From NCBI RefSeq assembly GCF_944385615.1, contig NZ_CALWXV010000005.1, forward strand, positions 1 to 64,000: 64,000 nt of DNA. Direction: 5' to 3'. Below are positions 49,969 through 59,432 of the stretch, one piece after another; within the stretch, counting starts at the first letter, position 1, and each line of letters begins with the position of its first letter. Below the pieces are notes generated by a model. That model had not been told where the DNA came from. It worked only from the letters and a program-made list of their open reading frames with translations, and did not search any database. Both the position numbers and the translations under genes were made by a program. This DNA comes from an uncultured Flavonifractor sp. GTDB lineage: Bacteria; Bacillota; Clostridia; Oscillospirales; Oscillospiraceae.

Positions 49969-51264
49969 ATGACAGAGATATCCGCGCTGCTTCAGGCACT
50001 GGAGGAAGGAAAGCTGGACCAGACGCTAAGCACCCTGAGCTGCCGGGGGGAGGCGGGACTGCCCGCCGCCCGGGCCAGAGTGGCCGCGTTGACCGAGGGC
50101 TATCGCAAGGCGTTTGGAAAGGGGGCGGAGGCCCAGGCCGCCATTTTGTCCGCACCGGGCCGCACCGAGATCTGCGGCAACCACACCGATCACCAGCGTG
50201 GCCGGGTGCTGGCTGCGGCGGTGAATCTGGACTTTCTGGCCTGCGCCGCCCCCAACGGCACCAACACCATCCGCTTCCAGTCGGAGGGCTGGCCTATGGT
50301 GGAGGTGACCCTGGACGGAGACGGCCCCCGGGACGGGGAAAAGGAGAGCACCTATGCCCTGGTGCGGGGCATGGCCGACCGGGTGGCCCAGCTGGGCTAT
50401 TCGGTGGGGGGCTTTGACGCCTATGCCGTCTCCGACGTGCTGCCCGGTTCCGGTCTGTCCTCTTCGGCGGCCTGTGAGGTGCTGCTGGGGGTCATCCTCA
50501 ACCACCTGTTCTGTCAGGACAAGCTGGACCCGGTGGCCATTGCCCAGATGGGCCAGTACGCCGAAAACGTCTACTTCGGCAAGCCCAGCGGTCTGATGGA
50601 CCAGATGGCCTCCTCGGTGGGCGGCGCCGTGGCCATCGACTTCGGCGACCCGGACAAGCCGCTCATCCGCCCCATGAAGGTGGACCTGAACGCTCAGGGC
50701 TACGCTCTGTGCATCATCGACTCCGGGGCCGACCACGCCGACCTGACCGCCGAGTATGCCGCCATTCCCCAGGAGATGAAGGCGGTGGCCGCCTTCTTTG
50801 GCAAAGAGGTACTCCATGAGGTGGCCGAAGAGGAGGTCTTTGCCAATATCCCCGCCCTGCGCAAGGAAGTGGGCGACCGGGCGGTGCTGCGGGCCCTCCA
50901 CTTCTATGCCGACGACAAGCGGGTGGCGCAGGAGGCCGACGCCCTGGAGCAGGGAGACTTTGACGCCTTCCTGGCCCTGGTCAAGGAGTCGGGCCAGTCC
51001 TCCTGGATGTACTTACAGAACATCGCCCCCGCCGGTGCGGTACGGGAGCAGGCCATGGCGGTGGCCCTGGCGGCGGCCCAGCGGGCTCTGAACGGCAGAG
51101 GGGCCTTCCGGGTCCACGGCGGCGGCTTTGCCGGTACCATTCAGGCTTTTGTGCCCCTGGACGGGCTGGAGGCCTTCCGCAGCCAGGTAGAGGCCGTGCT
51201 GGGCCAGGGGGCCTGTCATGTGCTGTCCATCCGCCCGGTGGGCGGCGCGGTGGTTTGGCCGTAA
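49969..51264 (+). CDS. galK: Galactokinase
   Basis: GHMP kinase, 431 aa, phosphorylating galactose at C1 (Leloir pathway). Signatures: GRTEICGNHTDHQ (64-76, here GN instead of the usual GEHTD), VLPGSGLSSSAACEVLLG (ATP site) and VHGGGFAGTIQ near the C-terminus. Glu-rich catalytic region SGLMDQMASSVGG. ATG 49969 has AAGGGG upstream. First gene of galK-galT-galM; no galE in the window. Confidence 0.92.
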   Translation: MTEISALLQALEEGKLDQTLSTLSCRGEAGLPAARARVAALTEGYRKAFGKGAEAQAAILSAPGRTEICGNHTDHQRGRVLAAAVNLDFLACAAPNGTNTIRFQSEGWPMVEVTLDGDGPRDGEKESTYALVRGMADRVAQLGYSVGGFDAYAVSDVLPGSGLSSSAACEVLLGVILNHLFCQDKLDPVAIAQMGQYAENVYFGKPSGLMDQMASSVGGAVAIDFGDPDKPLIRPMKVDLNAQGYALCIIDSGADHADLTAEYAAIPQEMKAVAAFFGKEVLHEVAEEEVFANIPALRKEVGDRAVLRALHFYADDKRVAQEADALEQGDFDAFLALVKESGQSSWMYLQNIAPAGAVREQAMAVALAAAQRALNGRGAFRVHGGGFAGTIQAFVPLDGLEAFRSQVEAVLGQGACHVLSIRPVGGAVVWP

Positions 51265-51284
51265 GGGATAAGGAGGAAAACATC

Positions 51285-52781
51285 ATGGAACGCAATGAAG
51301 CCATTTTTCAGCTGGTAACCTATGCCCTGCGCAAGGAATTGATTCAGCCCTGTGAGGAGCTCTGGGCAGTCAACACCCTGCTGGCCGCTTTGAAGCTGGA
51401 CAGCTATACCCCGCCGGAGGGGGAAGCCCCGGCGGACATCGACCTGCCCGCTGTGTTGGACGCCCTGACCGACGACGCCTATGCCCGGGGTGTGCTGGAG
51501 GAAAACTCCATCGTCTACCGGGATCTGTTTGACACCGGCCTGATGGGGGCCCTCACCCCCCGGCCCGCCCAGGTCATTGCGCAATTCCAGGCCCTGCGGC
51601 AGGAGGACCCCAAGAAGGCCACCGACTGGTACTATCAGTTCAGCCAGGATACCAACTACATCCGCCGGGACCGGATCGCCAAGGACGTGCAGTGGAAGGC
51701 CCCCACCGAGTACGGCGAGCTGGACATCACCATCAACCTGTCCAAGCCGGAGAAGGACCCCAAGGCCATTGCCGCCGCCCGCAACCTGCCCGCCTCCGCC
51801 TATCCCCGGTGCCAGCTGTGCGCGGAGAACGAGGGATACGCCGGCCGGGTCAACCACCCCGCCCGGCAGAACCACCGCATCGTCCCCATCACCATCAACG
51901 ACTCCCCCTGGTTCTTGCAGTACTCCCCCTACGTCTACTACAATGAGCACTGCATCTGTCTCAACAGCGTCCACACCCCCATGAAGATCGACAAGGCCTG
52001 CTTCGGCAAGCTGCTGGACTTTGTGGGGCAGTTCCCCCACTACTTTGTGGGCTCCAACGCTGACCTGCCCATCGTGGGCGGCTCCATCCTGGCCCACGAC
52101 CACTTCCAGGGCGGCCGGTACACCTTCGCCATGGAAAAGGCCCCGGTGGAGACCCCCGTCACCTTCCCCGGCTATGAGGATGTACAGGCGGGCATCGTCA
52201 AGTGGCCCATGTCGGTGGTGCGTATCACCTGCGCCGACCCCCAGCGGCTCATTGACCTGGCCGACCATATCCTGACCCTGTGGCGGAGTTATACCGACGA
52301 GAGCGCCTTCATCTACGCCGAGACCGACGGCGAACCCCACAACACCATCACCCCCATCGCCCGCCGCCGGGGGGAGGACTACGAGCTGGACCTGGTGCTG
52401 CGCAACAATATCACCACCAAGGAGCACCCCCTGGGCGTCTATCACCCCCACGCCGAGCTCCACCACATCAAGAAGGAGAACATTGGCCTCATCGAGGTCA
52501 TGGGTCTGGCCGTTCTCCCCGCCCGGCTCAAGACCGAGCTGGCGGCGGTGGCCGACAAGCTGTCCGCCGGAGCGGACCTGCGGGCCGATCCTCTCACCGC
52601 CGCCCACGCCGATTGGGCCGAGGGGTTCCAGGGCAAATACGACATCACCAAAGACAACGCGCTGGATGTGGTCTATAAGGAGACCGGCCTGGTCTTTGCC
52701 AAGGTGCTGGAGCACGCCGGCGTGTATGCCCGCACGCCGGAGGGGAAGGAAGCCTTCCTGCGGTTCTTGAGAAAGGTGTGA
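51285..52781 (+). CDS. galT: UDP-glucose--hexose-1-phosphate uridylyltransferase
   Basis: A 498-aa class II GalT (Firmicute type, no zinc-binding HxH active site of the E. coli form). Characteristic segments are GALTPRPAQVIAQF, WKAPTEYGELDITINLSKPE, NHPARQNHRIVPI and ILAHDHFQGG. Transfers UMP from UDP-glucose to galactose-1-phosphate. ATG 51285 with AAGGAGGAAAACATC upstream, 20 bases after galK. Confidence 0.93.
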   Translation: MERNEAIFQLVTYALRKELIQPCEELWAVNTLLAALKLDSYTPPEGEAPADIDLPAVLDALTDDAYARGVLEENSIVYRDLFDTGLMGALTPRPAQVIAQFQALRQEDPKKATDWYYQFSQDTNYIRRDRIAKDVQWKAPTEYGELDITINLSKPEKDPKAIAAARNLPASAYPRCQLCAENEGYAGRVNHPARQNHRIVPITINDSPWFLQYSPYVYYNEHCICLNSVHTPMKIDKACFGKLLDFVGQFPHYFVGSNADLPIVGGSILAHDHFQGGRYTFAMEKAPVETPVTFPGYEDVQAGIVKWPMSVVRITCADPQRLIDLADHILTLWRSYTDESAFIYAETDGEPHNTITPIARRRGEDYELDLVLRNNITTKEHPLGVYHPHAELHHIKKENIGLIEVMGLAVLPARLKTELAAVADKLSAGADLRADPLTAAHADWAEGFQGKYDITKDNALDVVYKETGLVFAKVLEHAGVYARTPEGKEAFLRFLRKV

Positions 52782-52784
52782 CCC

Positions 52785-53816
52785 ATGGCAAAGTGGACAA
52801 AAGAACCCTTTGGCGTCACCGCCAGCGGAAAGGAAGTGGAGCAGTGGACCGCCCAGGCAGGTAACTACACCGCCAAGGTCCTCACCTACGGCGGTATCCT
52901 CCGCAGCTTTCAGGTGGAGGACCGGGACGTGGTGCTGGGATGCGACACTCTGGCGGCCTATGAGAAGCAGGACAAGTATTTCGGCGCTCTGGTGGGCCGG
53001 GTGGCCAATCGCATTGGCGGAGCGGCCTTCGACCTGAACGGGGTCCACTATCCGCTGGCGGTCAACAACGGCCCCAACTGCCTCCACGGCGGCATCCACG
53101 GCTTCCACCAGGCGGTGTGGCAGGCACAGGTGCGGGAGGACAAGCTGGTGCTCTCTCTCACCAGTCCCGACGGAGAGGAGGGCTTCCCCGGTATCCTCCA
53201 GGTACAGGTCAGCTACGATCTGACCGCTGACGGGGCCCTTACCCTGGATTACTGGGCCAAAAGCGATCAGGATACCCTGTGTAATCTGACCAACCACAGC
53301 TATTTCAACCTGATGGGCCACGCCTACGGCTCCCTGGAGGGCCAGCGGGTACAGGTCTATGCCAGCGCCATCACCGAGAATGACCCCGACAGCACCCCCA
53401 CCGGCGCACTGCTGGCGGTGGACGGCACCCCCTTTGATCTGCGGATCCCCCGGGAGTTTTTGCAGGGGCTGGCTATGGAGCACCCCCAGCTCACCCTGGG
53501 CAACGGCTACGACCACAATTTTGTGCTGCGGACCCAGCCGGTGTCCCCTCTGGGGCTGGCGGCCCGGGTCACCGGCGGCGGCCTGTGTCTGGAGTGCTAC
53601 ACCACCCAGCCCGGTCTTCAGCTCTACACCGCCAACTATCTGGACGGAGAGCCCGGCAAGGACGGGGCGGTATATGGGCCTCGTTCGGCCTTCTGCCTGG
53701 AGACCCAGGGGTGGCCCGACGCCATCCACCACAGCGCCTTCCCCAGCCCCATCCTGCGGGCGGGCGAGGAGTACCGCCACACCACCGTTTACCGGCTGGC
53801 CACCCTGTCCGGCTAA
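52785..53816 (+). CDS. galM: Aldose 1-epimerase (galactose mutarotase)
   Basis: Interconverts alpha- and beta-galactose, 343 aa. Active-site stretches: NRIGGAAFDLNG, NNGPNCLHGGIHGFH, NLTNHSYFNL (catalytic His) and GYDHNFVL; the Glu near CLETQGWPDA completes the site. Begins three bases after galT and ends at a bidirectional terminator. Confidence 0.93.
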   Translation: MAKWTKEPFGVTASGKEVEQWTAQAGNYTAKVLTYGGILRSFQVEDRDVVLGCDTLAAYEKQDKYFGALVGRVANRIGGAAFDLNGVHYPLAVNNGPNCLHGGIHGFHQAVWQAQVREDKLVLSLTSPDGEEGFPGILQVQVSYDLTADGALTLDYWAKSDQDTLCNLTNHSYFNLMGHAYGSLEGQRVQVYASAITENDPDSTPTGALLAVDGTPFDLRIPREFLQGLAMEHPQLTLGNGYDHNFVLRTQPVSPLGLAARVTGGGLCLECYTTQPGLQLYTANYLDGEPGKDGAVYGPRSAFCLETQGWPDAIHHSAFPSPILRAGEEYRHTTVYRLATLSG

Positions 53817-53833
53817 ACAGCCCTATCCTACAC

Positions 53834-53870
53834 AAAAGCCTGACCTGCCGCACGGCAGGTCAGGCTTTTT
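53834..53870. terminator. Bidirectional terminator
   Basis: AAAAGCCTGACCTGCCG (53834-53850) pairs with 53853-53869, loop CA, with T run after. Serves gal operon (plus) and coiled-coil gene (minus). Confidence 0.93.
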
Positions 53871-53874
53871 CTGT

Positions 53875-54828
53875 TCAAAGAGTATTGGTGTCCAGCAGGT
53901 TCTCCCGCTCCCGGTCCATCTGGGCCAAGCGCTCGTCCAGATCCTGCCGGGCGGCGGTGAGGGAGCGCAAGGCGGCGGTCAGCTTCATCCGGGCCTCCGA
54001 TATCCCATACTGGGCCTTTTTGATGCTGGACTGGACATACCAGTCGGAGAAAATGTCGTCAAAAAAGTAGTCGGCAAAGGTGGCGAACTCCCCAATCTGG
54101 ATGCTGGGCACCTCCAGACGGCCCACGTCGGCCAGTTCAGTACGGAAGTCGGACAAAGCCCGCTGGGCGGCCCGGATGCTGGACTGGGCGCTGTCCAGCC
54201 GGTCGTGCTTGGCCATAGTGGCGACGAGCCCACCCCCCAGCATATCCCAGGTCCCCCAGCTCCGGGCGCTGTCCAGATCGTCCTGGACATGGCCCAACAG
54301 GCGCTTGGCGTTTTCTCCGGCGGAGATGGCCTCCCTCAGCTCCTTTTGCTGGTGGAGCAGCTCTGTCTGTTCCCGGTCCAGCGCCACCAGCCGCTCTCCC
54401 CGGGGGCCTCCCATGGATTTGACCAGCTGAGCCTTCTCTTCCCACAGGTCCTCCAGCTGGCTGGGGGCGGAGAGCAGGCCCTCCCGCTCCCGGATCAGAT
54501 CGCTTAACTTGCGCTCCAGATAGTCCAGATCAGACCGGGCCTGTTCATACTGGCATTTGGCGGCCATGGCCTCCCTTCGCTCCTGGTCCAGCCGCTCCTC
54601 CTTGTCCCCGGTGAGGGAGAGCAGCAGAGCCCGCAGTCCTCCCTTTTCCAGCTTGTCCACATCGTCCTGCTCCTTGCGGAAGATGGCGGCGGTCTCCTCC
54701 ACCTTGGCCTGCCGCTCTCCCCGCTGGCGGTAGAGCTCTTCAATCTGGGCGGCCAGCTGCTTCCGGCGGGCCTCGGCGGCGGTAAGCCGCGCGATGGCCT
54801 GGTCGATCTCCTGTAGGCGCTCTCTCAT
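53875..54828 (-). CDS. Coiled-coil protein of unknown function
   Basis: A 317-aa, strongly helical cytosolic protein. Heptads run over about residues 5-60 and 85-130 (EEKAQLV; REQTELLHQQKELREAI), and a middle segment WGTWDMLGGGLVATMAKHDRLDSAQSSIRAAQ is a more globular, hydrophobic patch. Family not recognised with certainty. The start is ATG 54828 with GGGGAGGATAG. Divergent from tex; no cotranscribed partner. Confidence 0.75.
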   Translation of the reverse strand: MRERLQEIDQAIARLTAAEARRKQLAAQIEELYRQRGERQAKVEETAAIFRKEQDDVDKLEKGGLRALLLSLTGDKEERLDQERREAMAAKCQYEQARSDLDYLERKLSDLIREREGLLSAPSQLEDLWEEKAQLVKSMGGPRGERLVALDREQTELLHQQKELREAISAGENAKRLLGHVQDDLDSARSWGTWDMLGGGLVATMAKHDRLDSAQSSIRAAQRALSDFRTELADVGRLEVPSIQIGEFATFADYFFDDIFSDWYVQSSIKKAQYGISEARMKLTAALRSLTAARQDLDERLAQMDRERENLLDTNTL

Positions 54829-54952
54829 TCTATCCTCCCCTTTCTCCCTTGATTTTACACAGACCGCTTCCATTGGGCAAGGAAAACCGCTGGACTTGCC
54901 AGTAAAAACCGGGTAAAATATGGGTTACAACGCTTTTACAAAGGAGAGGCCT

Positions 54953-57124
54953 ATGGACGCCATCATTCAGATACTGGCCCGGGAACTGGGCCAAAAGGAA
55001 ACCTACATTCAAAACGTGGTGGAGCTCATCGACGAGGGCAACACCATTCCCTTTATCGCCCGCTACCGCAAAGAGCTCCACGGAGCCATGGACGACACCA
55101 CCCTGCGCACCCTGGCCGACCGGCTGCAATACCTGCGCAACCTGGACAAGCGGCGGGCGGAGGTCAAGGCCGCCATTGAAAACCAGGGCAAGCTGACCGA
55201 GGAGCTGTCCGCCGCCATTGACGCAGCTGCCACCCTGGCGGAGGTGGAGGACCTGTACCGTCCTTACAAGCAGAAGCGGCGCACCCGGGCCACCATGGCA
55301 AAGGAAAAGGGACTGGAGCCCCTGGCCGACCTGCTCTTTGCCCAGGCCATGGACGACCCCGCCCCGGAACAGGCCGCCCAGGACTACATCGACCCCGAGA
55401 AGGGGGTGGAGACGACGGAAGCCGCCCTCCAGGGGGCCAGCGATATCATTGCCGAGCAGATCTCCGACGACGCCAATATCCGCAAGCTGCTGCGGGAGCT
55501 GGTGTGGAAAAAGGGCTGTCTGGTGTCCGCCGCCGCGGCCAAGGAGCCGGAGGACACGGTGTACCGGCTGTATTACGACTTCAAAGCCCCTCTGAACCGG
55601 GTCCAGGGCCATCAGGTGCTGGCCATCAACCGGGGCGAGCGGGAAGAGGTGCTGAAAGTAGGGGTGGATATGGACCGGGAAGCCGCCCTGATCCCCGTCC
55701 GGCGGCAGGTGCTCCGCCCCGGCGCCCCCGCCATGGCCTTTGTACGCGCCGCCGCCGAGGATGCCTATGACCGGCTGATCTGGCCCTCGGTGGAGCGGGA
55801 AATGCGCAATCTCCTCACCGAGCAGGCCGACGAGGGGGCTATCAAGATGTTCGGCCTCAACCTCAAGCCCCTGCTGATGCAGCCGCCGGTAAAGGGCTTT
55901 GTCACCATGGGCCTGGACCCGGGCTACCGCAACGGCTGCAAAGTGGCGGTGGTGGACGGCACCGGCAAGGTGCTGGACACGGCGGTGGTCTATCCCACCT
56001 TCAGCGAGAAGAAAAAGCAGGAGGCCATTGAAATACTGGCCGGGCTCATCCGTAAGCACGGGGTGGCCCATATCGCCATCGGCAACGGCACCGCCAGCCG
56101 GGAGACCGAACAGATGACGGTGGAGCTCATCAAGCAGCTGGGGGGCGGGGTGAGCTATATGATCGTCAACGAGGCGGGGGCCAGCGTCTATTCCGCCTCC
56201 AAGCTGGCGGCGGAGGAGTTCCCCGACTACGACGTGAACCTGCGAAGCGCCGTATCCATTGCCCGGCGGCTTCAGGACCCCCTGGCCGAGCTGGTAAAGA
56301 TCGACCCCAAGTCCATCGGCGTGGGCCAGTACCAGCACGACATGCCCCAGGCCCGGCTGGACGAGACGTTGGAGGGCGTGGTGGAGGACTGCGTCAACGC
56401 GGTGGGTGTGGACCTGAACACCGCCTCCGCTCCCCTTTTGTCCTATGTGGCGGGTCTGAACAACACCACCGCCAAAAACATCGTCAAGTACCGGGAGGAA
56501 AACGGCGTCTTTACCACCCGCAAGGGAGTTCTGAAGGTGCCCAAGCTGGGGCCCAAGGCCTTTGAGCAGTGCGCTGGATTTCTGCGGGTGCCTGAGAGCA
56601 AGAACGTGCTGGACCACACCGGAGTCCACCCGGAGAGCTATGAGGCGGCCCAGAAGCTGCTGGAGCTGTGCGGCTACACCCTGAAAGATGTGGCGGCGGG
56701 CGGCCTTTCGGAGCTGGGAGAGCGGGTGGAGCACTATGGCCCGGAGCAGGCGGCTCAGGCCTGCGGCGTGGGCCTGCCCACCCTGCGGGATATTGTAAAG
56801 GAGCTGCTCAAGCCCGGCCGGGACCCCCGGGACGAGCTGCCCAAGCCCATCCTGCGCACCGATGTGATGGAGATGAAGGACCTGAAGTCGGGGATGGAGC
56901 TGACCGGCACCGTGCGCAACGTCATCGACTTTGGGGTGTTTGTGGACATCGGGGTCCACCAGGACGGGCTGGTCCACATCTCTCAGCTGTCCAGCCGCCG
57001 GGTGCGCCACCCCAGCGAGGTATGCGCCGTGGGGGATATCGTCACCGTCTGGGTGCTGGAGGTGGACGAAAAGAAGAAGCGCATCGGCCTGACCATGAAA
57101 AAGCCGAAGGAGGGGACGGTATGA
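54953..57124 (+). CDS. tex: Tex family RNA-binding transcription accessory protein
   Basis: A 723-aa protein with the four Tex modules: N-terminal helical region, YqgF-like RNase H fold (MGLDPGYRNGCKVAVVDGTGKVL in outline), helix-hairpin-helix repeats (YVAGLNNTTAKNIVKYREENG), and a C-terminal S1 RNA-binding domain (TVRNVIDFGVFVDIGVHQDG, near residues 640-700). Functions in transcription and stress tolerance by binding RNA. ATG 54953 with AAGGAGAGG. Its stop overlaps the next gene (ATGA). Confidence 0.94.
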   Translation: MDAIIQILARELGQKETYIQNVVELIDEGNTIPFIARYRKELHGAMDDTTLRTLADRLQYLRNLDKRRAEVKAAIENQGKLTEELSAAIDAAATLAEVEDLYRPYKQKRRTRATMAKEKGLEPLADLLFAQAMDDPAPEQAAQDYIDPEKGVETTEAALQGASDIIAEQISDDANIRKLLRELVWKKGCLVSAAAAKEPEDTVYRLYYDFKAPLNRVQGHQVLAINRGEREEVLKVGVDMDREAALIPVRRQVLRPGAPAMAFVRAAAEDAYDRLIWPSVEREMRNLLTEQADEGAIKMFGLNLKPLLMQPPVKGFVTMGLDPGYRNGCKVAVVDGTGKVLDTAVVYPTFSEKKKQEAIEILAGLIRKHGVAHIAIGNGTASRETEQMTVELIKQLGGGVSYMIVNEAGASVYSASKLAAEEFPDYDVNLRSAVSIARRLQDPLAELVKIDPKSIGVGQYQHDMPQARLDETLEGVVEDCVNAVGVDLNTASAPLLSYVAGLNNTTAKNIVKYREENGVFTTRKGVLKVPKLGPKAFEQCAGFLRVPESKNVLDHTGVHPESYEAAQKLLELCGYTLKDVAAGGLSELGERVEHYGPEQAAQACGVGLPTLRDIVKELLKPGRDPRDELPKPILRTDVMEMKDLKSGMELTGTVRNVIDFGVFVDIGVHQDGLVHISQLSSRRVRHPSEVCAVGDIVTVWVLEVDEKKKRIGLTMKKPKEGTV

Positions 57125-57498
57125 TCCTCAGCTTTGAAGCGGCGGGCGACCTGCTGGACCAGATGGCGGAGGAGTTCCCCGAGGCATTTTACCGGGACCT
57201 GAACGGCGGCATCTCCCTGCTGCCCCAGGCCAAGGAGGACCCGGAGGGCACGCTGGAGGACCTCTATATCATGGGAGAGTACCACAACGACATGATGGGC
57301 CGGTACATCAACCTCTATTACGGCTCCTTCGCCGCTCTGGCGGAGCGGGAGGACTGGACCGAGGAGGACTGGGAGGACGAGCTGTACACCACCCTCTCCC
57401 ATGAGTTCACCCACCATGTGGAGGGTCTGGCTGGCGAGCGCGGCCTGGAGATCAAGGACGAGCTGGAGATGGAGGAATACCGCAGAGAGCAAACCTGA
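57121..57498 (+). CDS. Small zinicin-like metallopeptidase family protein
   Basis: A 125-aa protein with the zinc motif His94-Glu-Phe-Thr-His98 (LSHEFTHHVEG). It matches the metallopeptidase family of small Firmicute/actinobacterial proteins often found after tex. Substrate unknown. The start overlaps the tex stop by 4 bp, so it is translationally coupled. Confidence 0.85.
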   Translation: MILSFEAAGDLLDQMAEEFPEAFYRDLNGGISLLPQAKEDPEGTLEDLYIMGEYHNDMMGRYINLYYGSFAALAEREDWTEEDWEDELYTTLSHEFTHHVEGLAGERGLEIKDELEMEEYRREQT

Positions 57499-57516
57499 CA
57501 AAACCGGATCTATAAA

Positions 57517-57572
57517 AAGCCGCCCCGGAGAGACACATGAAATGTGTTCTTCTCCAGGGCGGCTTGTTTTTT
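57517..57572 (+). terminator. Terminator after tex operon
   Basis: AAGCCGCCC (57517-57525) pairs with GGGCGGCTT (57557-57565), with GGAGA/TCTCC and ACACAT/ATGTGT inside, followed by GTTTTTT. Confidence 0.88.
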
Positions 57573-57575
57573 GAT

Positions 57576-58445
57576 TTATGGACAGCACCCGCAGCGCTGG
57601 CAGGCGGAGGGAGCGGTGGCACAGCCTCCCAGGGCGGTCTCCCGCAGCTCGGCGGGAATTCGGCGGCCTACCCGGTACATGGCGGACAGCATCTCGTCAA
57701 AGGGAATGAGCTGCCAGACGCCGCTGAGGGCGATCTCCGCGGCGATGAGGGCGTTTGCCACACCCGCGGCATTGCGGTTTTGACAGGGGTATTCCACCAG
57801 CCCGCCCACCGGGTCGCACACCAGGCCCAGCATATTCATGAGCACGGTGGAGGCGGCGCTGAGGCACTGTTCCGGCTCCCCGCCCATCAGCTCCACCGCA
57901 GCGGAGGCGGCCATGGCGGCGGCAACGCCCACCTCAGCCTGGCAGCCGCCCACCGCGCCCGCCACCGTGGCGTTGCGCATGGCCAGATACCCGATGGCCC
58001 CGGCGTTGAATAGCCCGTCGATCAGCCGCTCGTCCGAGATGTGGAAGATCTCCTGTAAAGCCAGCAGCAGACCGGGCACCACGCCGGAAGAACCGGCGGT
58101 GGGAGCGGCTACAATGAGGCCCATGGAGGCGTTGACCTCCAGCACAGCCATGGCGTAGGTGATGGCCTTTTGAAGCACCGGCCCGCAGATGTCCTCCTTC
58201 TGGGCTGCATGGGCGGTCAGACGCTTTGCCTCGCCGCCGATGAGCCCACCCATGGACCGGACCGGATGCTCTAGAGGAATGGTGGCCGACTGGCGCATGA
58301 TCTCCAGCACCCTTGTCATGCGCCGGGTGACCGTCTCCACCGTGGTCTCCCCCAGCACACACTCCCGGCGGCGCATGATCTCAGAGATGGAACAGCCCTC
58401 CTGCTGGCACAGAGCCAGCAGTTCATTGGCATTTTTGAAGTTCAT
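57576..58445 (-). CDS. sdaAA: L-serine dehydratase, iron-sulfur type, alpha subunit
   Basis: A 289-aa catalytic chain of the oxygen-sensitive [4Fe-4S] L-serine ammonia-lyase that makes pyruvate and ammonia. Conserved segments: TRRMTRVLEIM, PVRSMGGLIGGEA, AAPTAGSSGVVPG and CQRCGCCP at the C-terminus, whose cysteines, with an internal Cys (PCQNRNAAG), bind the cluster. Begins 12 bases after sdaAB. The adjacent pyruvate kinase also ends in pyruvate but is separated by the repeat array. Confidence 0.94.
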   Translation of the reverse strand: MNFKNANELLALCQQEGCSISEIMRRRECVLGETTVETVTRRMTRVLEIMRQSATIPLEHPVRSMGGLIGGEAKRLTAHAAQKEDICGPVLQKAITYAMAVLEVNASMGLIVAAPTAGSSGVVPGLLLALQEIFHISDERLIDGLFNAGAIGYLAMRNATVAGAVGGCQAEVGVAAAMAASAAVELMGGEPEQCLSAASTVLMNMLGLVCDPVGGLVEYPCQNRNAAGVANALIAAEIALSGVWQLIPFDEMLSAMYRVGRRIPAELRETALGGCATAPSACQRCGCCP

Positions 58446-58457
58446 GACAGCGCCTCC

Positions 58458-59126
58458 TTACGACTGGACGATCATCACGTCCCGGACATGGGGATTGGTT
58501 TTCAGCTCTCCGGCAATGCCCTCGGGCAGGGTGCCGTCCGACTCAATGATACTGTACGCCGTATCCCCCTTGCCCTCCCGGAACAGGCGCATGAAGGCGA
58601 TGTTGACGTTGTGGTCGCTGAGGACCTTGGTGATATGGGCCACCACCCCGGGCTTGTCCTGATGGACCGCGATGACCGAGGCGTATTCCCCGGTAAAATC
58701 CACGTGGACGCCGTTGATCCGCACAATACGCACCTTTCCGCCGCCCAGAGACTCCCCCCGCACAGTCATACGCTGCCCGGCGGCGTTTTCCATACGGATA
58801 TCCACCGTATTGGGGTGGACCTCTGTCTTCGTCTCGTCAGGGGTGAAGGAGAAGGCCAGCCCCCGCTCCTCAGCAATCCGGAAGGAGTCCCGGATGGACA
58901 GATCATCGGTAGGAAAACCCATGATCCCGCCCAGCAGGGCCCGGTCGGTACCGTGTCCACGATAGGTCTTGGCGAAGGAGCCGTAGAGGGTAAAATCCAC
59001 CTGTTTCAGCGGCGGGGCCAGCAGCTTGTGGGCCAGGTTGGCGATGACCACCGCTCCGGCGGTGTGGGAGCTGGAGGGGCCAATCATATTGGGGCCCAGT
59101 ACGTCAAACACGCTGATAAACGACAT
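58458..59126 (-). CDS. sdaAB: L-serine dehydratase, iron-sulfur type, beta subunit
   Basis: A 222-aa regulatory chain of the serine dehydratase. The start SFISVFDVLGPNMIGPSSSHTAG is the family signature, and a C-terminal ACT domain (VDFTGEYASVIAVHQDKPGV onwards) senses amino acids. ATG 59126 has AAGGAGTG upstream; a TTG one codon earlier is not needed. Confidence 0.94.
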   Translation of the reverse strand: MSFISVFDVLGPNMIGPSSSHTAGAVVIANLAHKLLAPPLKQVDFTLYGSFAKTYRGHGTDRALLGGIMGFPTDDLSIRDSFRIAEERGLAFSFTPDETKTEVHPNTVDIRMENAAGQRMTVRGESLGGGKVRIVRINGVHVDFTGEYASVIAVHQDKPGVVAHITKVLSDHNVNIAFMRLFREGKGDTAYSIIESDGTLPEGIAGELKTNPHVRDVMIVQS

Positions 59127-59167
59127 CAAATCACTCCTTGCGGCGGAAATGTGGGCAGCAATACAGA

Positions 59168-59413
59168 AACGGCCGCCGAACGGCGGCCGTTAGCTTCTCA
59201 AACAAGCCTCGCAGAGTTCCGCCGCCCGCAGGCGGCGGAATCAAATCAGAATCCGTCCTTTCCGGGGACATGCGCCTCGGAAAGGACACTTCTCATGACG
59301 AATGGGGTGACAATTTCGCAAGAAATCGAGCCCCATCCGTCATGCAGCCCTTTGTCGAAAAAGACCTACAGTCTTTTTCGACAGTTTCAAACGGCCGCCA
59401 AACGGCGGCCGTT
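59168..59413. repeat. Array of six hairpins in the sdaAB-pyk intergenic gap
   Basis: Six consecutive stem-loops: H1 59168-59191, H2 59217-59240, H3 59255-59287, H4 59295-59343, H5 59354-59382, H6 59390-59413. Their stems are 10, 10, 10, a composite (6+6+5), 12 and 10 bp. H1 and H6 share the same arms (AACGGCCGCC) and differ only in the loop (GAAC / AAAC). H4 has an inner ATTTC-GCAA-GAAAT stem with a GNRA tetraloop. No gene fits. H2-H3 sequence recurs near 12706-12754 and, inverted, near 4619. Confidence 0.85.
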
Positions 59414-59432
59414 TGAGATTAAAAGAAAGCTC

